This document shows positions 17,701 through 25,750 of a stretch of 64,000 nt of DNA, piece by piece (positions within the stretch are counted from its first letter, which is position 1; the number at the start of each line of letters is the position of its first letter). The DNA is from an uncultured Verrucomicrobiae bacterium. Lineage in GTDB: Bacteria; Verrucomicrobiota; Verrucomicrobiia; Limisphaerales; UBA1100. The position numbers were made by a program, and so were the translations under genes. The stretch lies in assembly GCA_937775205.1 (NCBI GenBank), contig CALKBX010000018.1, positions 1-64,000 on the forward strand. The letters run 5' to 3'. The notes under the pieces were generated by a model. The model worked only from the letters and a program-made list of their open reading frames with translations. It was not told the DNA's origin and did not search any database.

Positions 17701-17904
17701 ATAGCCTCCAGGTCCGGCCAAGCAGAAGAACTTGTAAGAATCGGTTGCCGGAATATGAAAGGTGCCGCTGATTCGCCTAAGCGTTGCCGACTGGGAGCCC
17801 ACCACCTCGTGCAGGGTGACCGGCTCCGAGCCGTTCTTTCCCAAACGAAGGAGAGAAGCTATGCATGACGCGTGACGGCCTGAGCCACCCCGTTCGAGTG
17901 GCAT
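14548..17904 (-). CDS. copy 2 segment 3: PA14-like, PKD-like, helical, jelly-roll and WD40 part
   Basis: The largest intact stretch, ~1100 codons (open upstream to 18165; an ATG at 17904 is the first Met inside the homologous frame). It holds the PA14-like unit, the PKD-like unit, helical repeats (AAEKLLAAVLERAPAGSSQW), the jelly-roll-like domain with HVWINGEPLG, and the WD40 array with repeated SPDGKRLA and LWD/VWD ends. After HIDQEHLSG near 14720 the frame no longer matches the homologous protein. Confidence 0.7.
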   Translation of the reverse strand: MPLERGGSGRHASCIASLLRLGKNGSEPVTLHEVVGSQSATLRRISGTFHIPATDSYKFFCLAGPGGYVLLDGHLVASFRDGSSTPGSGSGRLLNLKIEKGQHRIELLQYGPTGHAGWAGLWWKNPSLKDLNGDKYLGYQLFGQTNEGTSGNYMVWEPLAIATTAPLEHRAKDSSASFNWYPLAHQGGLYPSIGYPKYALNWYRFSADAPGASADAVYRWRFDDGRTAEGKQIRKLFLRGGIRKVQLEVLDAPGGKVLARAAGEVAVHMSVDDWADGNLMNRSGQDVITGAWAHDVKQPSFNPLLAQVWEFAEEGRLERVPVDDLVNYYEWLNNASIRNGFDEGSLDSATWQRPTTDDRNLLLISRIKIFDDAVKKHSHARKRSGDVLAERADDLIAAYSYSELLRIAQNLSRTERGPSRAHYAAAEKLLAAVLERAPAGSSQWRTAALALSDIKLSVRGDTESALALLEKFQQTKPAVDMVDSWQFAEAREGRPIGDSDKLAALTAELEWSPIERPRHRIGYDLYDDDYSYSPIRGRTSLQKMLSDGWHIPFKNNRGFWLARDFDLPADWEGNQLIFKAGTPIKTQHWQKDQTDHVWINGEPLGRMRQWPDENIVIPAKLLKKGGKNRITWLFQPNPWSNLGALASPVILASDLRYSVATYGGRLKIEKAGSPLVVTKQYEIVYPIYDAARSLAFSPDGKQLASGYQYGSVRLWDVDKTIAVKEVNTADSAQTIRIGDVALVSLAYSPDGKRLAVGSADYRITLLDLINRKVLHSFVGHDGEVTALAFSPDGTRLASASHDRTVKVWDSSSGKKLLTLAGHSGPVEAVAYSADGKSIASAIDKTHIRLWDASTGKTLRTLDSRVARAEDIVVETHNYIPYLDEFSEGMPGRVLSLAFSPDGKRLASGSQEGFINQWDLASGKKQTMVPRRSVYDTDDRALKVMYSGDGKELVSVHAGKGHAQKWDSKTGEGGERFALLGNGRFKSVPWLPPGKGPNRPAIGFENYPVGLYTTKACEEPGMKVASYDGRWEKLPDFDALKPAKQGVIRHIDQEHLSGTTWQLSPRTRMVSAYSTHVFEVDSLISLPLTRRISVMLCFPTGSLPEWRTALISGPLTPLA

Positions 17905-18412
17905 GCCTCGCCACAGCACGCGACTTCGGAACGCCTCTTCCCACGATTTCAGCGGATCCCCACAGCTTTTCAAAGCCGGCGAGTGTTTCGAGCTCGGGAT
18001 TGTAACGATCGAGCTGGCGGGCCTCTTCCATAATTTCCGCCTGCGCCATCCAAGCGAGTGGCGCCGGTTTCTTTGCCTCGTCGAGCAGGTAGACCCAATA
18101 GTCCTCGTCGCCGCTGGACGAGTCGAACATGATCGGCATCGGTATCGATTTTCCCGCCCAGACAACGCGGCAACCGACCCGCTCGCCGTTTGCTCGAACC
18201 ACGACGGGAATCAGCCGGCCGGGATCAAGTCCGGGGAGACAAATCGTCGCGCGTGCAACCTTGGGGTGTCGGGTAATGAAACCCGCTTGACCTACGTTTT
18301 TGGTGTGATGACTAGGAGTCACTTCAAATTTGAGCGTCTTGGCGCCGGACGGGATGGACACCAAGGCGGATTGATGGTCAGCGAACTGCGCGTTAGTGAC
18401 CGACAACTTCAA
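17777..18412 (-). CDS. copy 2 segment 2: N-terminal region, continued
   Basis: In frame to about 17950. It continues the copy 1 homology: QAGFITRHPKVARATICLPG, MPIMFDSSSGDEDYWVYLLD, ETLAGFEKLW. Homology then moves to the frame of the next segment. It has no start signal of its own. Confidence 0.55.
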   Translation of the reverse strand: MKLSVTNAQFADHQSALVSIPSGAKTLKFEVTPSHHTKNVGQAGFITRHPKVARATICLPGLDPGRLIPVVVRANGERVGCRVVWAGKSIPMPIMFDSSSGDEDYWVYLLDEAKKPAPLAWMAQAEIMEEARQLDRYNPELETLAGFEKLWGSAEIVGRGVPKSRAVARHATRTGWLRPSRVMHSFSPSFGKERLGAGHPARGGGLPVGNA

Positions 18413-19034
18413 CTCCCTCTTGAATGTCTATCTTTCCGTCTTGCCAGCCTATCTTCCCCTCTTGCCAGTACCTTGCGGGGTTATTTTCTAGCCTGACCGG
18501 CTTACCGTCGATGAAGACCTTGGTGCCCGAGCGCCCCCTCCAGGTGAAAAATTGATACTCCGGTTTCAGGGCAACGGTCACCGAGCCCTTGAGCCGCAAT
18601 ATCGGGCCGCCCTCCTTTTCCGTCAGTCCACCGTAGGCATTTGCGGACTTCTTTTTGTACGCCTCCCATGCGGCCACTGAGAGAAAATGTTGTGGCTTCA
18701 ATTCTGCTTGCTTCAACTTAGCGATCGTCGCCGCCTTCTCTTTCGGATCGCGGACGTCGGTCTGCATGGCCTTTTTACTCAGCGGATCAAAGGCAAGCCC
18801 GTCCGTGGTTTCGAGCGGCTTCAAATCGGCGAGATACACCTGCGGCGGCATCCGCAGCAGCGCGCCCTTAACATCCACCTTGACCGGCGCGCGCAATTCC
18901 GCGTTCTCCAGATGCCAGGCAACGGGCTTAGGAGCCGGGTCGGGTTCGGCGGCCGAGAGTGGCTGCAAGAGTGGTGCCGCTAAACACAGTGAGAGTGTGA
19001 TTAGGAAGGGTTTGATTTTGTTTGGCAGTTTCAC
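18393..19034 (-). CDS. copy 2 segment 1: signal peptide and N-terminal region
   Basis: GTG start 3 bases after the copy 1 stop. Signal peptide to LSAAEP, then a region shared with copy 1 (LRMPPQVYLADLKPLETT, GGPILRLKGSVTVALKPEYQFF). A local duplication KIGWQDGKIDIQEG lies just before the frame break near 18420. Confidence 0.6.
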   Translation of the reverse strand: MKLPNKIKPFLITLSLCLAAPLLQPLSAAEPDPAPKPVAWHLENAELRAPVKVDVKGALLRMPPQVYLADLKPLETTDGLAFDPLSKKAMQTDVRDPKEKAATIAKLKQAELKPQHFLSVAAWEAYKKKSANAYGGLTEKEGGPILRLKGSVTVALKPEYQFFTWRGRSGTKVFIDGKPVRLENNPARYWQEGKIGWQDGKIDIQEGVEVVGH

Positions 19035-19037
19035 GAG

Positions 19038-19427
19038 TTAATCTTGTTTCTTAATCACCGCCGCCTTGATGAGTTCGCGTGCGGCAATCGTTTCTTCACT
19101 CTGCGGGGCGAGTTTCTTCAGCTTCTGGTAGACCTTGCCGGCACCGGGCAGGTCGCCGGCGTTGAGCTTGATTTTGACCTGGGTCATGATGAGCAGGCGT
19201 CGCTGCCCTCCATTCATCTCTGCCTCGAGCATCTGCTCGGCGAGTATGGCCGCTCTCGGGTCGCCCATACTGGCGTAGACGGCAATCGCGCTGACCATGA
19301 ACTCCGGATCCAGGCGCAGCATCGGATAGGTGGCCAGGGAGGTATCAATCAGCTCCAAGGCATGCCCGTGGTCTGAGGGGGATTCAGTCCCGGCCAGTCG
19401 CCGAATCCGCATCCGTGCCTGCTCCAC
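19038..19427 (-). CDS. copy 1 segment: TPR-like C-terminus
   Basis: 129 codons, nearly identical in sequence to the copy 2 end (RIRRLAG..., AILAEQMLEAEMNGGQRRLL, AGKVYQKLKKLAPQSEE). The TAA stop is separated by 3 bases from the GTG of copy 2, which suggests translational coupling. Confidence 0.55.
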   Translation of the reverse strand: MEQARMRIRRLAGTESPSDHGHALELIDTSLATYPMLRLDPEFMVSAIAVYASMGDPRAAILAEQMLEAEMNGGQRRLLIMTQVKIKLNAGDLPGAGKVYQKLKKLAPQSEETIAARELIKAAVIKKQD

Positions 19428-19743
19428 ATACCCTTGCTCCGTCGTCCGACAGCGGCCATCCGCCGCGGTGCAGCTTAATCAGTAGCGCTTTCGCTTCCTC
19501 GGGCTTTCCCTGCGCCAACAGTGCACCCGCCATCAGACGGCTGGAATCGATGTCCCCCACCGTCAAGGATCGGACAAACTCTCTGGGAAAGGTGACGTCC
19601 AGCCAGCGGTGATGTGGGTCCCCTGCGCCGGAATAGCTTAGCACGAACGCATGCACGCCCGGTTCGAGATGTACGCCGCCGCGCTCTCTTGCCTCCCTGT
19701 CTTTGAGCCCGTCGGTCTCGATCACTGTTTTCGAACCCACCAC
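19384..19743 (-). CDS. copy 1 segment: PA14-like unit, continued
   Basis: GGVHLEPGVHAFVLSYSGAG, FPREFVRSLTVGDI and EEAKALLIKLHRGGWPLSDD match copy 2 segment 4. The frame breaks near 19430. Confidence 0.45.
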   Translation of the reverse strand: MVGSKTVIETDGLKDREARERGGVHLEPGVHAFVLSYSGAGDPHHRWLDVTFPREFVRSLTVGDIDSSRLMAGALLAQGKPEEAKALLIKLHRGGWPLSDDGARVCGAGTDADSATGRD

Positions 19744-19891
19744 CAGCCGGCTCGGGCCATTCAGACTTCAGCGAAAATGCGTAGTCACCGGCTTTCTTGA
19801 CCTTCAGGTAGCCAGTGAGCTTTAGAGCCGAGGGGTGCTGTGTCCGATGAGTCTTGCCGTCCTTTTTAACGAACTTGCGATAGGGAAGCAT
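19475..19891 (-). CDS. copy 1 segment: start of the second PA14-like unit
   Basis: In frame with the preceding segment but beyond its TAA. TGYLKVKKAGDYAFSLKSEW matches the second PA14-like unit of copy 2. Homology leaves this frame near 19745 and continues in 19384-19743. Confidence 0.4.
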   Translation of the reverse strand: MLPYRKFVKKDGKTHRTQHPSALKLTGYLKVKKAGDYAFSLKSEWPEPAGGGFENSDRDRRAQRQGGKRARRRTSRTGRACVRAKLFRRRGPTSPLAGRHLSQRVCPILDGGGHRFQPSDGGCTVGAGKARGSESATD

Positions 19892-19897
19892 AATGCC

Positions 19898-20518
19898 TTA
19901 CAGATGCTCGCTGTCGATGTGTCTCAGGACTCCCTGCTTGACCGGCTTGAGCTCATCGAAGTCCGGCAACGTGTCCCACTTGCCGTAGTAGCTGGCGTAG
20001 TTCATTCCGTTCTCGGCGCAGGCCTTGGAGGTGTACAGCTCAAGCGGAAAGCTTTCAGAGCCCTTAGCCGGCTGGTCTGCGCCTCTGTCATTGCGCCTCA
20101 GCACCGCCTGGCGAGGACTGGCGTAAACGCCGAAATCAGCAAACTCGTCGGCCTCGGCCCCGGTTTCACTATCCCATTGTCTACCCACACCGATGCCGAG
20201 AGAAAACAGCTGTTTGCCATCGAGGCTGTAGAGAACTTTCGTGACCATAGCAGCACGCGCGGCAGCGTGTTCTTCCTTGCTATGGTGGACCATCGTCAGT
20301 TTCTTTCCCGACGCTAGGTCCCATTGGTTGACGAAGCCCTCGCGACTTCGCCGCAGCGAGCCGTTTGCCATCCGGCGAGAAGGCCAGCGACAACACCTCG
20401 CCCTTGTCCTTCTTGAGCGTGCGCAGCGCCGCACCGGTGGTCGCGTCCCACAGCCGAATGTGGGAGTCATCGATCGCCGTGGCCACGCTCTTGCCGTCCG
20501 GCGAGAACACCACGGCAT
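19898..20518 (-). CDS. copy 1 segment: last WD40 repeats up to an in-frame stop
   Basis: Homologous from about 20350: EGFVNQWDLASGKKLTMVHH, VLYSLDGKQLFSLGIGVG, DTLPDFDELKPVKQGVLRHI. It ends at TAA 19898-19900. The same frame continues after the stop with LPYRKFVKKDGK, so this stop is a true nonsense codon or a gene end created by a deletion. Confidence 0.5.
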   Translation of the reverse strand: MPWCSRRTARAWPRRSMTPTFGCGTRPPVRRCARSRRTRARCCRWPSRRMANGSLRRSREGFVNQWDLASGKKLTMVHHSKEEHAAARAAMVTKVLYSLDGKQLFSLGIGVGRQWDSETGAEADEFADFGVYASPRQAVLRRNDRGADQPAKGSESFPLELYTSKACAENGMNYASYYGKWDTLPDFDELKPVKQGVLRHIDSEHL

Positions 20519-20847
20519 AGAACGGGCCCGGCGTGCCCGGTGAGCGTCAGCAGTTCTTTACCGGAGGCGGTATCCCAGATCTTGACCGTCCGGTCATGAC
20601 TGGCCGATGCCAGTCGCTTACCGTCCGGCGAAAAGGCCAGCGCGAGCACCGTACTGGCGTGCCCGATGGACGAGCGGAGCACCTTCCCGCTGACGGGATC
20701 CAACAGCGTGATGCGAGCGTCCTCGCTGCCCGTCGCCAGCCGCTTGCCGTCCGGCGAAAAGGCCAGTGAAACGACGCCGACCGGAGCGACTCTGATCGTG
20801 TGCGCTTCACTGGGTGCCAGGTAGTCTTTACCGTCCGTCGTGTCCAA
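20467..20847 (-). CDS. copy 1 segment: WD40 repeats
   Basis: Three WD40 blades: VVSLAFSPDGKRLATGSEDA, VLALAFSPDGKRLASASHDR, VKIWDTASGKELLTLTGHAG. The frame breaks near 20515, where the homologous VVFSPDGKSVATAIDDSHIR continues in another frame (about 20280-20513). Confidence 0.5.
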   Translation of the reverse strand: MDTTDGKDYLAPSEAHTIRVAPVGVVSLAFSPDGKRLATGSEDARITLLDPVSGKVLRSSIGHASTVLALAFSPDGKRLASASHDRTVKIWDTASGKELLTLTGHAGPVLCRGVLAGRQERGHGDR

Positions 20848-22516
20848 TATGGACTACCAACTTATTCTTCCCCTCTAAGATCGCGTCAGCGTCCCACACC
20901 CTGACCCTTCCGAATTCGTATCCCGCGGCGAGCCGCCGGCCGTCAGGTGACAAGACCAGCGAGCGCGCCATGTCGTACAGCGCTCCTCCCAACACCGTCT
21001 TTCTTCCCAGGCCGCGCGCTTTGCGCTCACCGCGGCGGACAAGGGGATCCAAGTCTCTGATGAGAATAGACGTGCCCGGCTCAGCCTGGTGACCTGAAAA
21101 GGCGCTACGACTCAAGTCGGCCGATACACTAGGAGACGTCGCTAGCTGTCCCCACTCCTGACTTGGAGGGGGCTGAATCAGCCACGTGATGCGGTTCTCT
21201 CCACCTTTTTTCAGGACTCTCTCCGGGATGATGATGTTTCCGTCGGGCCATTGCCACATGCCACCGAGCGGCTCGCCGTTAATCCAAACGTTCGCGCTGC
21301 TAGCGTTCGCGCTGCCAGCGTCGGTCACCCCATACTTGAATATCAGCTGCTTGCCCTTCCAGCCCGGGGGCAGGTCGAAGGTTTTGGCCATCCAGAACCC
21401 GCGGCCCTTGTCGAATGGGTAAATGAACGACAGCCCCCAGTTGTGTGCCGTGCGGAACTCCCACAAGATCGGCGACCAGTCCAACCCTTGTGTCAACCCT
21501 GCGAGCTTATCGCGCGGCAAAAGAGTGTGATACGCGCGTGCTTCAGCAAATTGCCAGGACTCAAGCATGTCGACGGCCGGATCGGTCTGCTCGAGTTTCT
21601 TGAGCAGCGCTACCGCCAACTCGGCTTCGCCGCGGATCAACAGCTTGATATCGGCCAACCCCAACACGGCTTCTCGCCAGTGACTGCTGCCGGCAGGCGA
21701 ACGGTCCATCACCACGGTCAGCAGCTTTTCGGCAGCGGCGTAGCTAGCGTCTGTCGGACTGTTTGCCTTGCGACTCAAACTCTGCGCGATCTGCAGCAAT
21801 TGGCTGTACGGATACGCGGCGATCACCTCATCGACCCGCCGCCCCAGCGCTTCGCGGGTCCGTCTTCGAGTGAGCTCACGGGCTTCATAGCAAGCTGCTA
21901 AATATAGTTCCTCCTCAATCTCTTCTGCTGTTTTTGATTTTTCCTTTTTGACTGCCTGGGCACTCGCGCGCCACTCTCGCCAAGTACCTCGGTCGTGCAC
22001 CTTGCTACTCCCCCCCCAGTGCTCCAAGGGATACGACCATTCGTAGAGGTTCACCAGATCGTCCAGCGGCAGCTGCGCGAGGGTGTCTTCCTCCCCAAAC
22101 TCCCAAATCATCGCGGCCCGATCGCTACCACTCCGTCTATCCCGCTTGACGCCAAGGTCCCCCATAAAGGCCAGATTTATCTGAACATTGACCTCGCCGG
22201 CGGCGCGGGCGATCACCTTGCCGCCCGGAGCATCGAGCACCTCCAACTGCACCTTCCGCATGCCAGACCGCAAGAAGAGCTTCGTGACCTGCTTGCCCTC
22301 GGCCGTGCGGCCGTCGTCGAATCGCCAGCGGTAGACGGCGTTGGTCGACCCCCCCGGGGCATGCGCGCTCAAGCGATACCCAGTTGAGATCATGCCCGGG
22401 ATACACGGCCCCGAGATTGCCGCCTTGGTGCCAACTGAACGAGGCCCACGATGCTTGCGCACCGCTCCTCTCCAGCGGCCCGCTTGTCGCATCCGCCATG
22501 GGTTCCAACGCGACAT
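20828..22516 (-). CDS. copy 1 segment: PKD-like, helical, jelly-roll and first WD40 part
   Basis: Homologous in frame from about 22390 (RLSAHAPGGSTNAVYRWRFD). It carries the PKD-like unit, helical repeats (AAEKLLTVVMDRSPAGSSHW), the jelly-roll-like FDLPPGWKGKQLIFKYG with VWINGEPLGG, and the first WD40 blade (ARSLVLSPDGRRLAAGYEFG). The frame is lost near 20850. Confidence 0.6.
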   Translation of the reverse strand: MSRWNPWRMRQAGRWRGAVRKHRGPRSVGTKAAISGPCIPGMISTGYRLSAHAPGGSTNAVYRWRFDDGRTAEGKQVTKLFLRSGMRKVQLEVLDAPGGKVIARAAGEVNVQINLAFMGDLGVKRDRRSGSDRAAMIWEFGEEDTLAQLPLDDLVNLYEWSYPLEHWGGSSKVHDRGTWREWRASAQAVKKEKSKTAEEIEEELYLAACYEARELTRRRTREALGRRVDEVIAAYPYSQLLQIAQSLSRKANSPTDASYAAAEKLLTVVMDRSPAGSSHWREAVLGLADIKLLIRGEAELAVALLKKLEQTDPAVDMLESWQFAEARAYHTLLPRDKLAGLTQGLDWSPILWEFRTAHNWGLSFIYPFDKGRGFWMAKTFDLPPGWKGKQLIFKYGVTDAGSANASSANVWINGEPLGGMWQWPDGNIIIPERVLKKGGENRITWLIQPPPSQEWGQLATSPSVSADLSRSAFSGHQAEPGTSILIRDLDPLVRRGERKARGLGRKTVLGGALYDMARSLVLSPDGRRLAAGYEFGRVRVWDADAILEGKNKLVVHIGHDGR

Positions 22517-22615
22517 AAGTCCTATGTGCAGGAATATGGACCAAAGGCCAACCAGCCTTTCTTGTAATCCCCATTAATATCCTTATTTGTCGGATCCCTC
22601 CACCACAGCCCAGCC

Positions 22616-23779
22616 TTAGCAATTTTGCCCTGCGCGGGCATATTGCAGGAACTCGAAGCGATGACGTCCTTTCTCGATTTCAATGTCGAAGAATCGCCTA
22701 TTTGTTTTCCCCAGAAACGGCGCGACCAATTGGCCGTCCAAGAGCAGATAGCCCTGAGGTCCAAGCTGGCAAAAGAAACGGTACTGATCGGTTGCCGGAA
22801 TCTGAAAGGTAGCGCTGAGTCGACTAAACCATGCGGGCCGGGAGGCCAGCGCTTCGGGGACATTCAACCGGTCCGAGCCTTTCGATCGGAACGTCATACT
22901 GCTACGAACGATCACCCGTGCCGCCAGGTTCGGCCCCGACCGTGACCGACCCCTCAGCGGGACACCCCTTCCCATGATCGCAGCGCTTTCCTTCCACAGC
23001 TTCTCAAAGCCGTCGAGCGTTTCAAGCTTGGGATCGTAGCGATCGAGGGAGCGGACCTCTTCAAAAAGTTCCGCCTGCGGCTCCCAATCGAGTGGCGCGG
23101 GTTGCTTCGCCTTGTCAACCAGGTAGACCCAATAATCCTCGTCGGCGCTGGACGAGTCGAAAAATATCCGCATCGGTTTTCCCGCCTCTGCCCAGACGGT
23201 CTGGCAACCGACTCGCTCGCCACCTAATCGATACGCAATGGGGACCAGGCGGCTCGGGTCGCGTCCGGGGACACAGATCGACGCGCGTGCGACGTCAGGG
23301 CCCCTGGTAATAAAACCTGCCTGACGAAGATTCGGGTCGTGGACCTCGATCGTAAGCGTCTTGGCGCCAGCGGGGATGGTCACTACCCTCTGATAGGGAA
23401 CCGGCTTACCATCGATCAAGATCTTGTTTTCAGGGTAGTAGGCGACTGACCAGTTGGAAAAGTATTTGTACTCCGGTTTAATGGCGTACGTCGCCGAGCC
23501 GCTGACGCGCATGATCGGGCCGCCTGCTTTTTCAGCCAGTCGACCGTAGGCTTTAGGGTCCCACTTCGTCTTCGCCTGTTTGTAGCGCTCCTTCTCCCTG
23601 GCAATCGTCGCCGCTTTCTCTTTCGGCTTGCGGATGTCATGCTTGATGGCGCTCTTGGTCTTCGGATCAAAGGCCAGTCCGCCCGTGACCTTGAGCGGTT
23701 TCAGATCCGCGAGATACACCTGCGGCGGCATCCGCAACAAGGCGGGGTAGGTCCCGTCGTTTCTCAGCTTGCCGTCCAC
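22616..23779 (-). CDS. copy 1 segment: N-terminal region and PA14-like unit
   Basis: 387 codons, homologous to copy 2 segments 1-3: LLRMPPQVYLADLKPLKVT, QAGFITRGPDVARASICVPG, IFFDSSSADEDYWVYLVD, then the PA14-like ATFQIPATDQYRFFCQLG and GYLLLDGQLVAPF. It ends in a stop right where homology shifts frame near 22640. Confidence 0.6.
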   Translation of the reverse strand: MDGKLRNDGTYPALLRMPPQVYLADLKPLKVTGGLAFDPKTKSAIKHDIRKPKEKAATIAREKERYKQAKTKWDPKAYGRLAEKAGGPIMRVSGSATYAIKPEYKYFSNWSVAYYPENKILIDGKPVPYQRVVTIPAGAKTLTIEVHDPNLRQAGFITRGPDVARASICVPGRDPSRLVPIAYRLGGERVGCQTVWAEAGKPMRIFFDSSSADEDYWVYLVDKAKQPAPLDWEPQAELFEEVRSLDRYDPKLETLDGFEKLWKESAAIMGRGVPLRGRSRSGPNLAARVIVRSSMTFRSKGSDRLNVPEALASRPAWFSRLSATFQIPATDQYRFFCQLGPQGYLLLDGQLVAPFLGKTNRRFFDIEIEKGRHRFEFLQYARAGQNC

Positions 23780-23971
23780 CGATCACCTTAACCTGCACGC
23801 GAATCTCAGCAGTCGGGAGATGCCAGGGCACGGGTTTGGCGGCGGGCTTGGCAGCGGGTGCCGCGCAGCACAGCGAGAGTATGATTAGAAGTGGTTTGAG
23901 GCAGCGTTTACAATTCATCTCGATCATCTTCGTCTTGCCACCACCACGGAGCAAAAGGCGACTATGTAATT

Positions 23972-25750
23972 TTATAGCCCCTTCGCTTTTTCCATGGCGA
24001 TCATCTCGGCGGCGAGTGCGTTGAGGTCCAGCTTGCCGGCTTGGCCCGTCATCTTTTTCGGCAGGTCGACCTTGTAGATGAGTGAGTAGAGGATCAGCCC
24101 TTCCAGGTCCTTTAACAAGGGACCCGGCAAGCCGCCTTTTACCGCAAAGATTCCCCTGGGGCCGACCAGCTGTTTAACCTGAGGCAACTTCCCTTCTTCG
24201 TAGCGCCGCCGCAACTCAGAGTTCACGCGCCCGGAAGACCAGAAGATGATCTGGTTATCCGGATACAGCGCCCGCATGGGCACCACGACCTCCTTGTAGA
24301 AACGGGCACGTATCGCATCGCCGGTTTTGTTGAACAAGCGGAGATCACGACTGACCGGGTCGAAGGAAGCCGGCAGATGAATAAGGAGCCGCGCCTCCGG
24401 GTTATGCGCCAGAACAAAATCAAACCACCTTTTGTAATGTCGGAGCCTGCCCGTATCCTCCATGTGATAGGTCAGGCACACGAGATCATACTTTTTAGCG
24501 GCGAGTTCGAGTTGTAATGAGTTCCCCTTTTTATTCGGCATCAGACTCATGGCACCCACACCAGGCCCACCTTGAAAAGGCTTGTGCACATGAGCCTTTA
24601 TCGTTTGGTCGTTAATCCCGCTTTCTTTCGCGATTGCAGTTGTCGCCTCAACCAGCGGAGCGAAGAATTTGTGCCCCCACAAGACGGCCTTGACCGCCTT
24701 CTTGTCGGTCTGTGCGACCGTATAGCCCCAGGGCGGATCCCAGGTTTCAGGCGTGTAAACATTCGGTCCCGGTCCTTCAAATGGCTCTGGAACATGTTCG
24801 CGATGCTTGGATTCGAACCGCAGGACGGTCTTGAGCATCCGACCCAGATTCGCCTTGTATCCCAGACCCAACTCTTTCTGCGTGAGATCGACATCGTAAA
24901 TGATCGAGGCCGTTATCATGGCATTGAAATCATCCAGCACAGGCCCGGGATTTCCCGCCTCGTCACGGAAGACACCCTTCTCCCCGACCAGCTCCGTAAT
25001 ACCCGGCAGGTCCCCATCGTCAAAGCGTGTTTTCAGCTCCGAGCCGGAGCGCCCATAATAAGCGCAGAGTATGCGGTTGCTCGGATAGCGAACGCGCATC
25101 TTCTCCACAATCGCCTCAAAGGCGATCTTATGATATCTATCACCATGAAATCTGAGCTCGCTTACTTTCCGCACCGGGATGTTGACTGGACCGGGCACCA
25201 AAATAAGGAACTGCATCTTCGGATTAATCGCCAAAGCCTGGTCCATGATGGGGATACACTGCGATGCATCGCCCAGGATCCCCGGGATTATCGTTTTACC
25301 TTTGTCCTTTGTTTCTTTCGCGGAAACGGTGAGCGCGAGTAAATCGATGGGCCCGCTTGACAGCGCGGCTTTAATTTCGGCCGCTCGTTTCACGTCATCC
25401 CGATCGAGCGTCAATTCCACCTGCGAATGACCCGAAATTCCGGCTTTTTCAGCAATCGCCGGCAGGCGTTTTTGACTGCCCACCAGTGACGACTCAAACG
25501 GAGCGGGAACACGCGGCGCGAGGAACACACACTTGAGCCCTTTCACGGGCGGCGTTGGCTCAGCCGCTTGAATCTGGGCGCTCAGGAGAATGAAGACGGC
25601 GGCGAGAATAGTCTTGAGCGTAGCAGCGGCGCCGTGGTTCGTTCCGCGGATCATTCGGACGTGAGACTTCGCCTTCTTAGTAGCTGCCGAGAGCTCTCCC
25701 CAGACTTGGAGGTCTGGGGCTGCTTTCTTACTATTGTCTCTACTTCTCAT
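23972..25750 (-). CDS. secreted protein with two SGNH-like halves, function unknown
   Basis: The start at 25750 forms an ATGA overlap with the upstream gene. A second candidate, ATG 25654, begins immediately with the signal peptide (LKTILAAVFILLSAQIQA). The mature part has two similar ~250-residue halves. Each contains a KxVFLxxR or KAVLWGHK start, a 'MQFLILVPGPVNIP' or 'ARLLIHLPASFDP' strand, RYPSNRILCAYYGRSGSELK or LYPDNQIIFWSSGRVNSELR, and an end like PGPVLDDFNAMITASIIYDV. The pattern is reminiscent of SGNH-hydrolase folds, but I cannot place a catalytic Ser. No named family was recognised. Confidence 0.7.
   Translation of the reverse strand: MRSRDNSKKAAPDLQVWGELSAATKKAKSHVRMIRGTNHGAAATLKTILAAVFILLSAQIQAAEPTPPVKGLKCVFLAPRVPAPFESSLVGSQKRLPAIAEKAGISGHSQVELTLDRDDVKRAAEIKAALSSGPIDLLALTVSAKETKDKGKTIIPGILGDASQCIPIMDQALAINPKMQFLILVPGPVNIPVRKVSELRFHGDRYHKIAFEAIVEKMRVRYPSNRILCAYYGRSGSELKTRFDDGDLPGITELVGEKGVFRDEAGNPGPVLDDFNAMITASIIYDVDLTQKELGLGYKANLGRMLKTVLRFESKHREHVPEPFEGPGPNVYTPETWDPPWGYTVAQTDKKAVKAVLWGHKFFAPLVEATTAIAKESGINDQTIKAHVHKPFQGGPGVGAMSLMPNKKGNSLQLELAAKKYDLVCLTYHMEDTGRLRHYKRWFDFVLAHNPEARLLIHLPASFDPVSRDLRLFNKTGDAIRARFYKEVVVPMRALYPDNQIIFWSSGRVNSELRRRYEEGKLPQVKQLVGPRGIFAVKGGLPGPLLKDLEGLILYSLIYKVDLPKKMTGQAGKLDLNALAAEMIAMEKAKGL
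25698..25719 (-). other. perfect 8-bp hairpin just after the upstream stop codon
   Basis: CCCCAGAC, a 6-base loop, GTCTGGGG. It lies inside the first 20 codons of the downstream gene if ATG 25750 is used, and between the two candidate starts. There is no T-tract, so it is not a terminator; an RNA-processing or translation-tuning element inside the operon is possible. Confidence 0.35.

Larger units (their letters stand above)
13740..19034 (-). pseudogene. giant secreted WD40/PA14-like/PKD-like protein, copy 2 (frame-disrupted)
   Basis: About 1760 codons if the breaks are repaired. Order: GTG start and signal peptide; ~350-residue N-terminal region ending DYWVYLLDEAKKPAPL; a PA14-like unit (GTFHIPATDSYKFF, GYVLLDGHLVASF); a PKD-like unit (VYRWRFDDGRTAEGKQ); helical repeats; a sugar-binding jelly-roll-like unit (FDLPADWEGNQLIFKAG); five or six WD40 repeats (LAFSPDGTRLASASHDRTVKVWD); a second PA14-like unit; a TPR-like C-terminus. 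The frame changes near 18420, 17950, 14720 and 14150, with no internal stops between, so this is either recent decay or sequence error. It starts 3 bases after copy 1 ends. Function is unknown; a cell-surface or periplasmic scaffold is inferred. Confidence 0.65.
19038..23918 (-). pseudogene. giant secreted WD40/PA14-like/PKD-like protein, copy 1 (heavily disrupted)
   Basis: Tandem paralogue of copy 2 with the same domain order. I chose ATG 23918 because MNCKRCLKPLLIILSLCC aligns with the copy 2 signal peptide; in-frame ATGs at 23927 and 23954 are alternatives. Frame changes occur near 23770, 22640, 22540, 22390, 20850, 20515, 20350, 19745 and 19430. In addition an in-frame TAA at 19898-19900 follows HIDSEHL, where copy 2 continues with ~40 more codons before the second PA14-like unit. 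The decay is clearly greater than in copy 2. It lies directly downstream of the two-domain unknown protein at 23972. Confidence 0.6.

Noticed and set aside
23972-24500. CRISPR or other short regularly spaced repeats anywhere in the window.
   Set aside because: The only regular arrays are coding (LRR, WD40, Asp-box); no spacer-repeat pattern or cas genes are visible.
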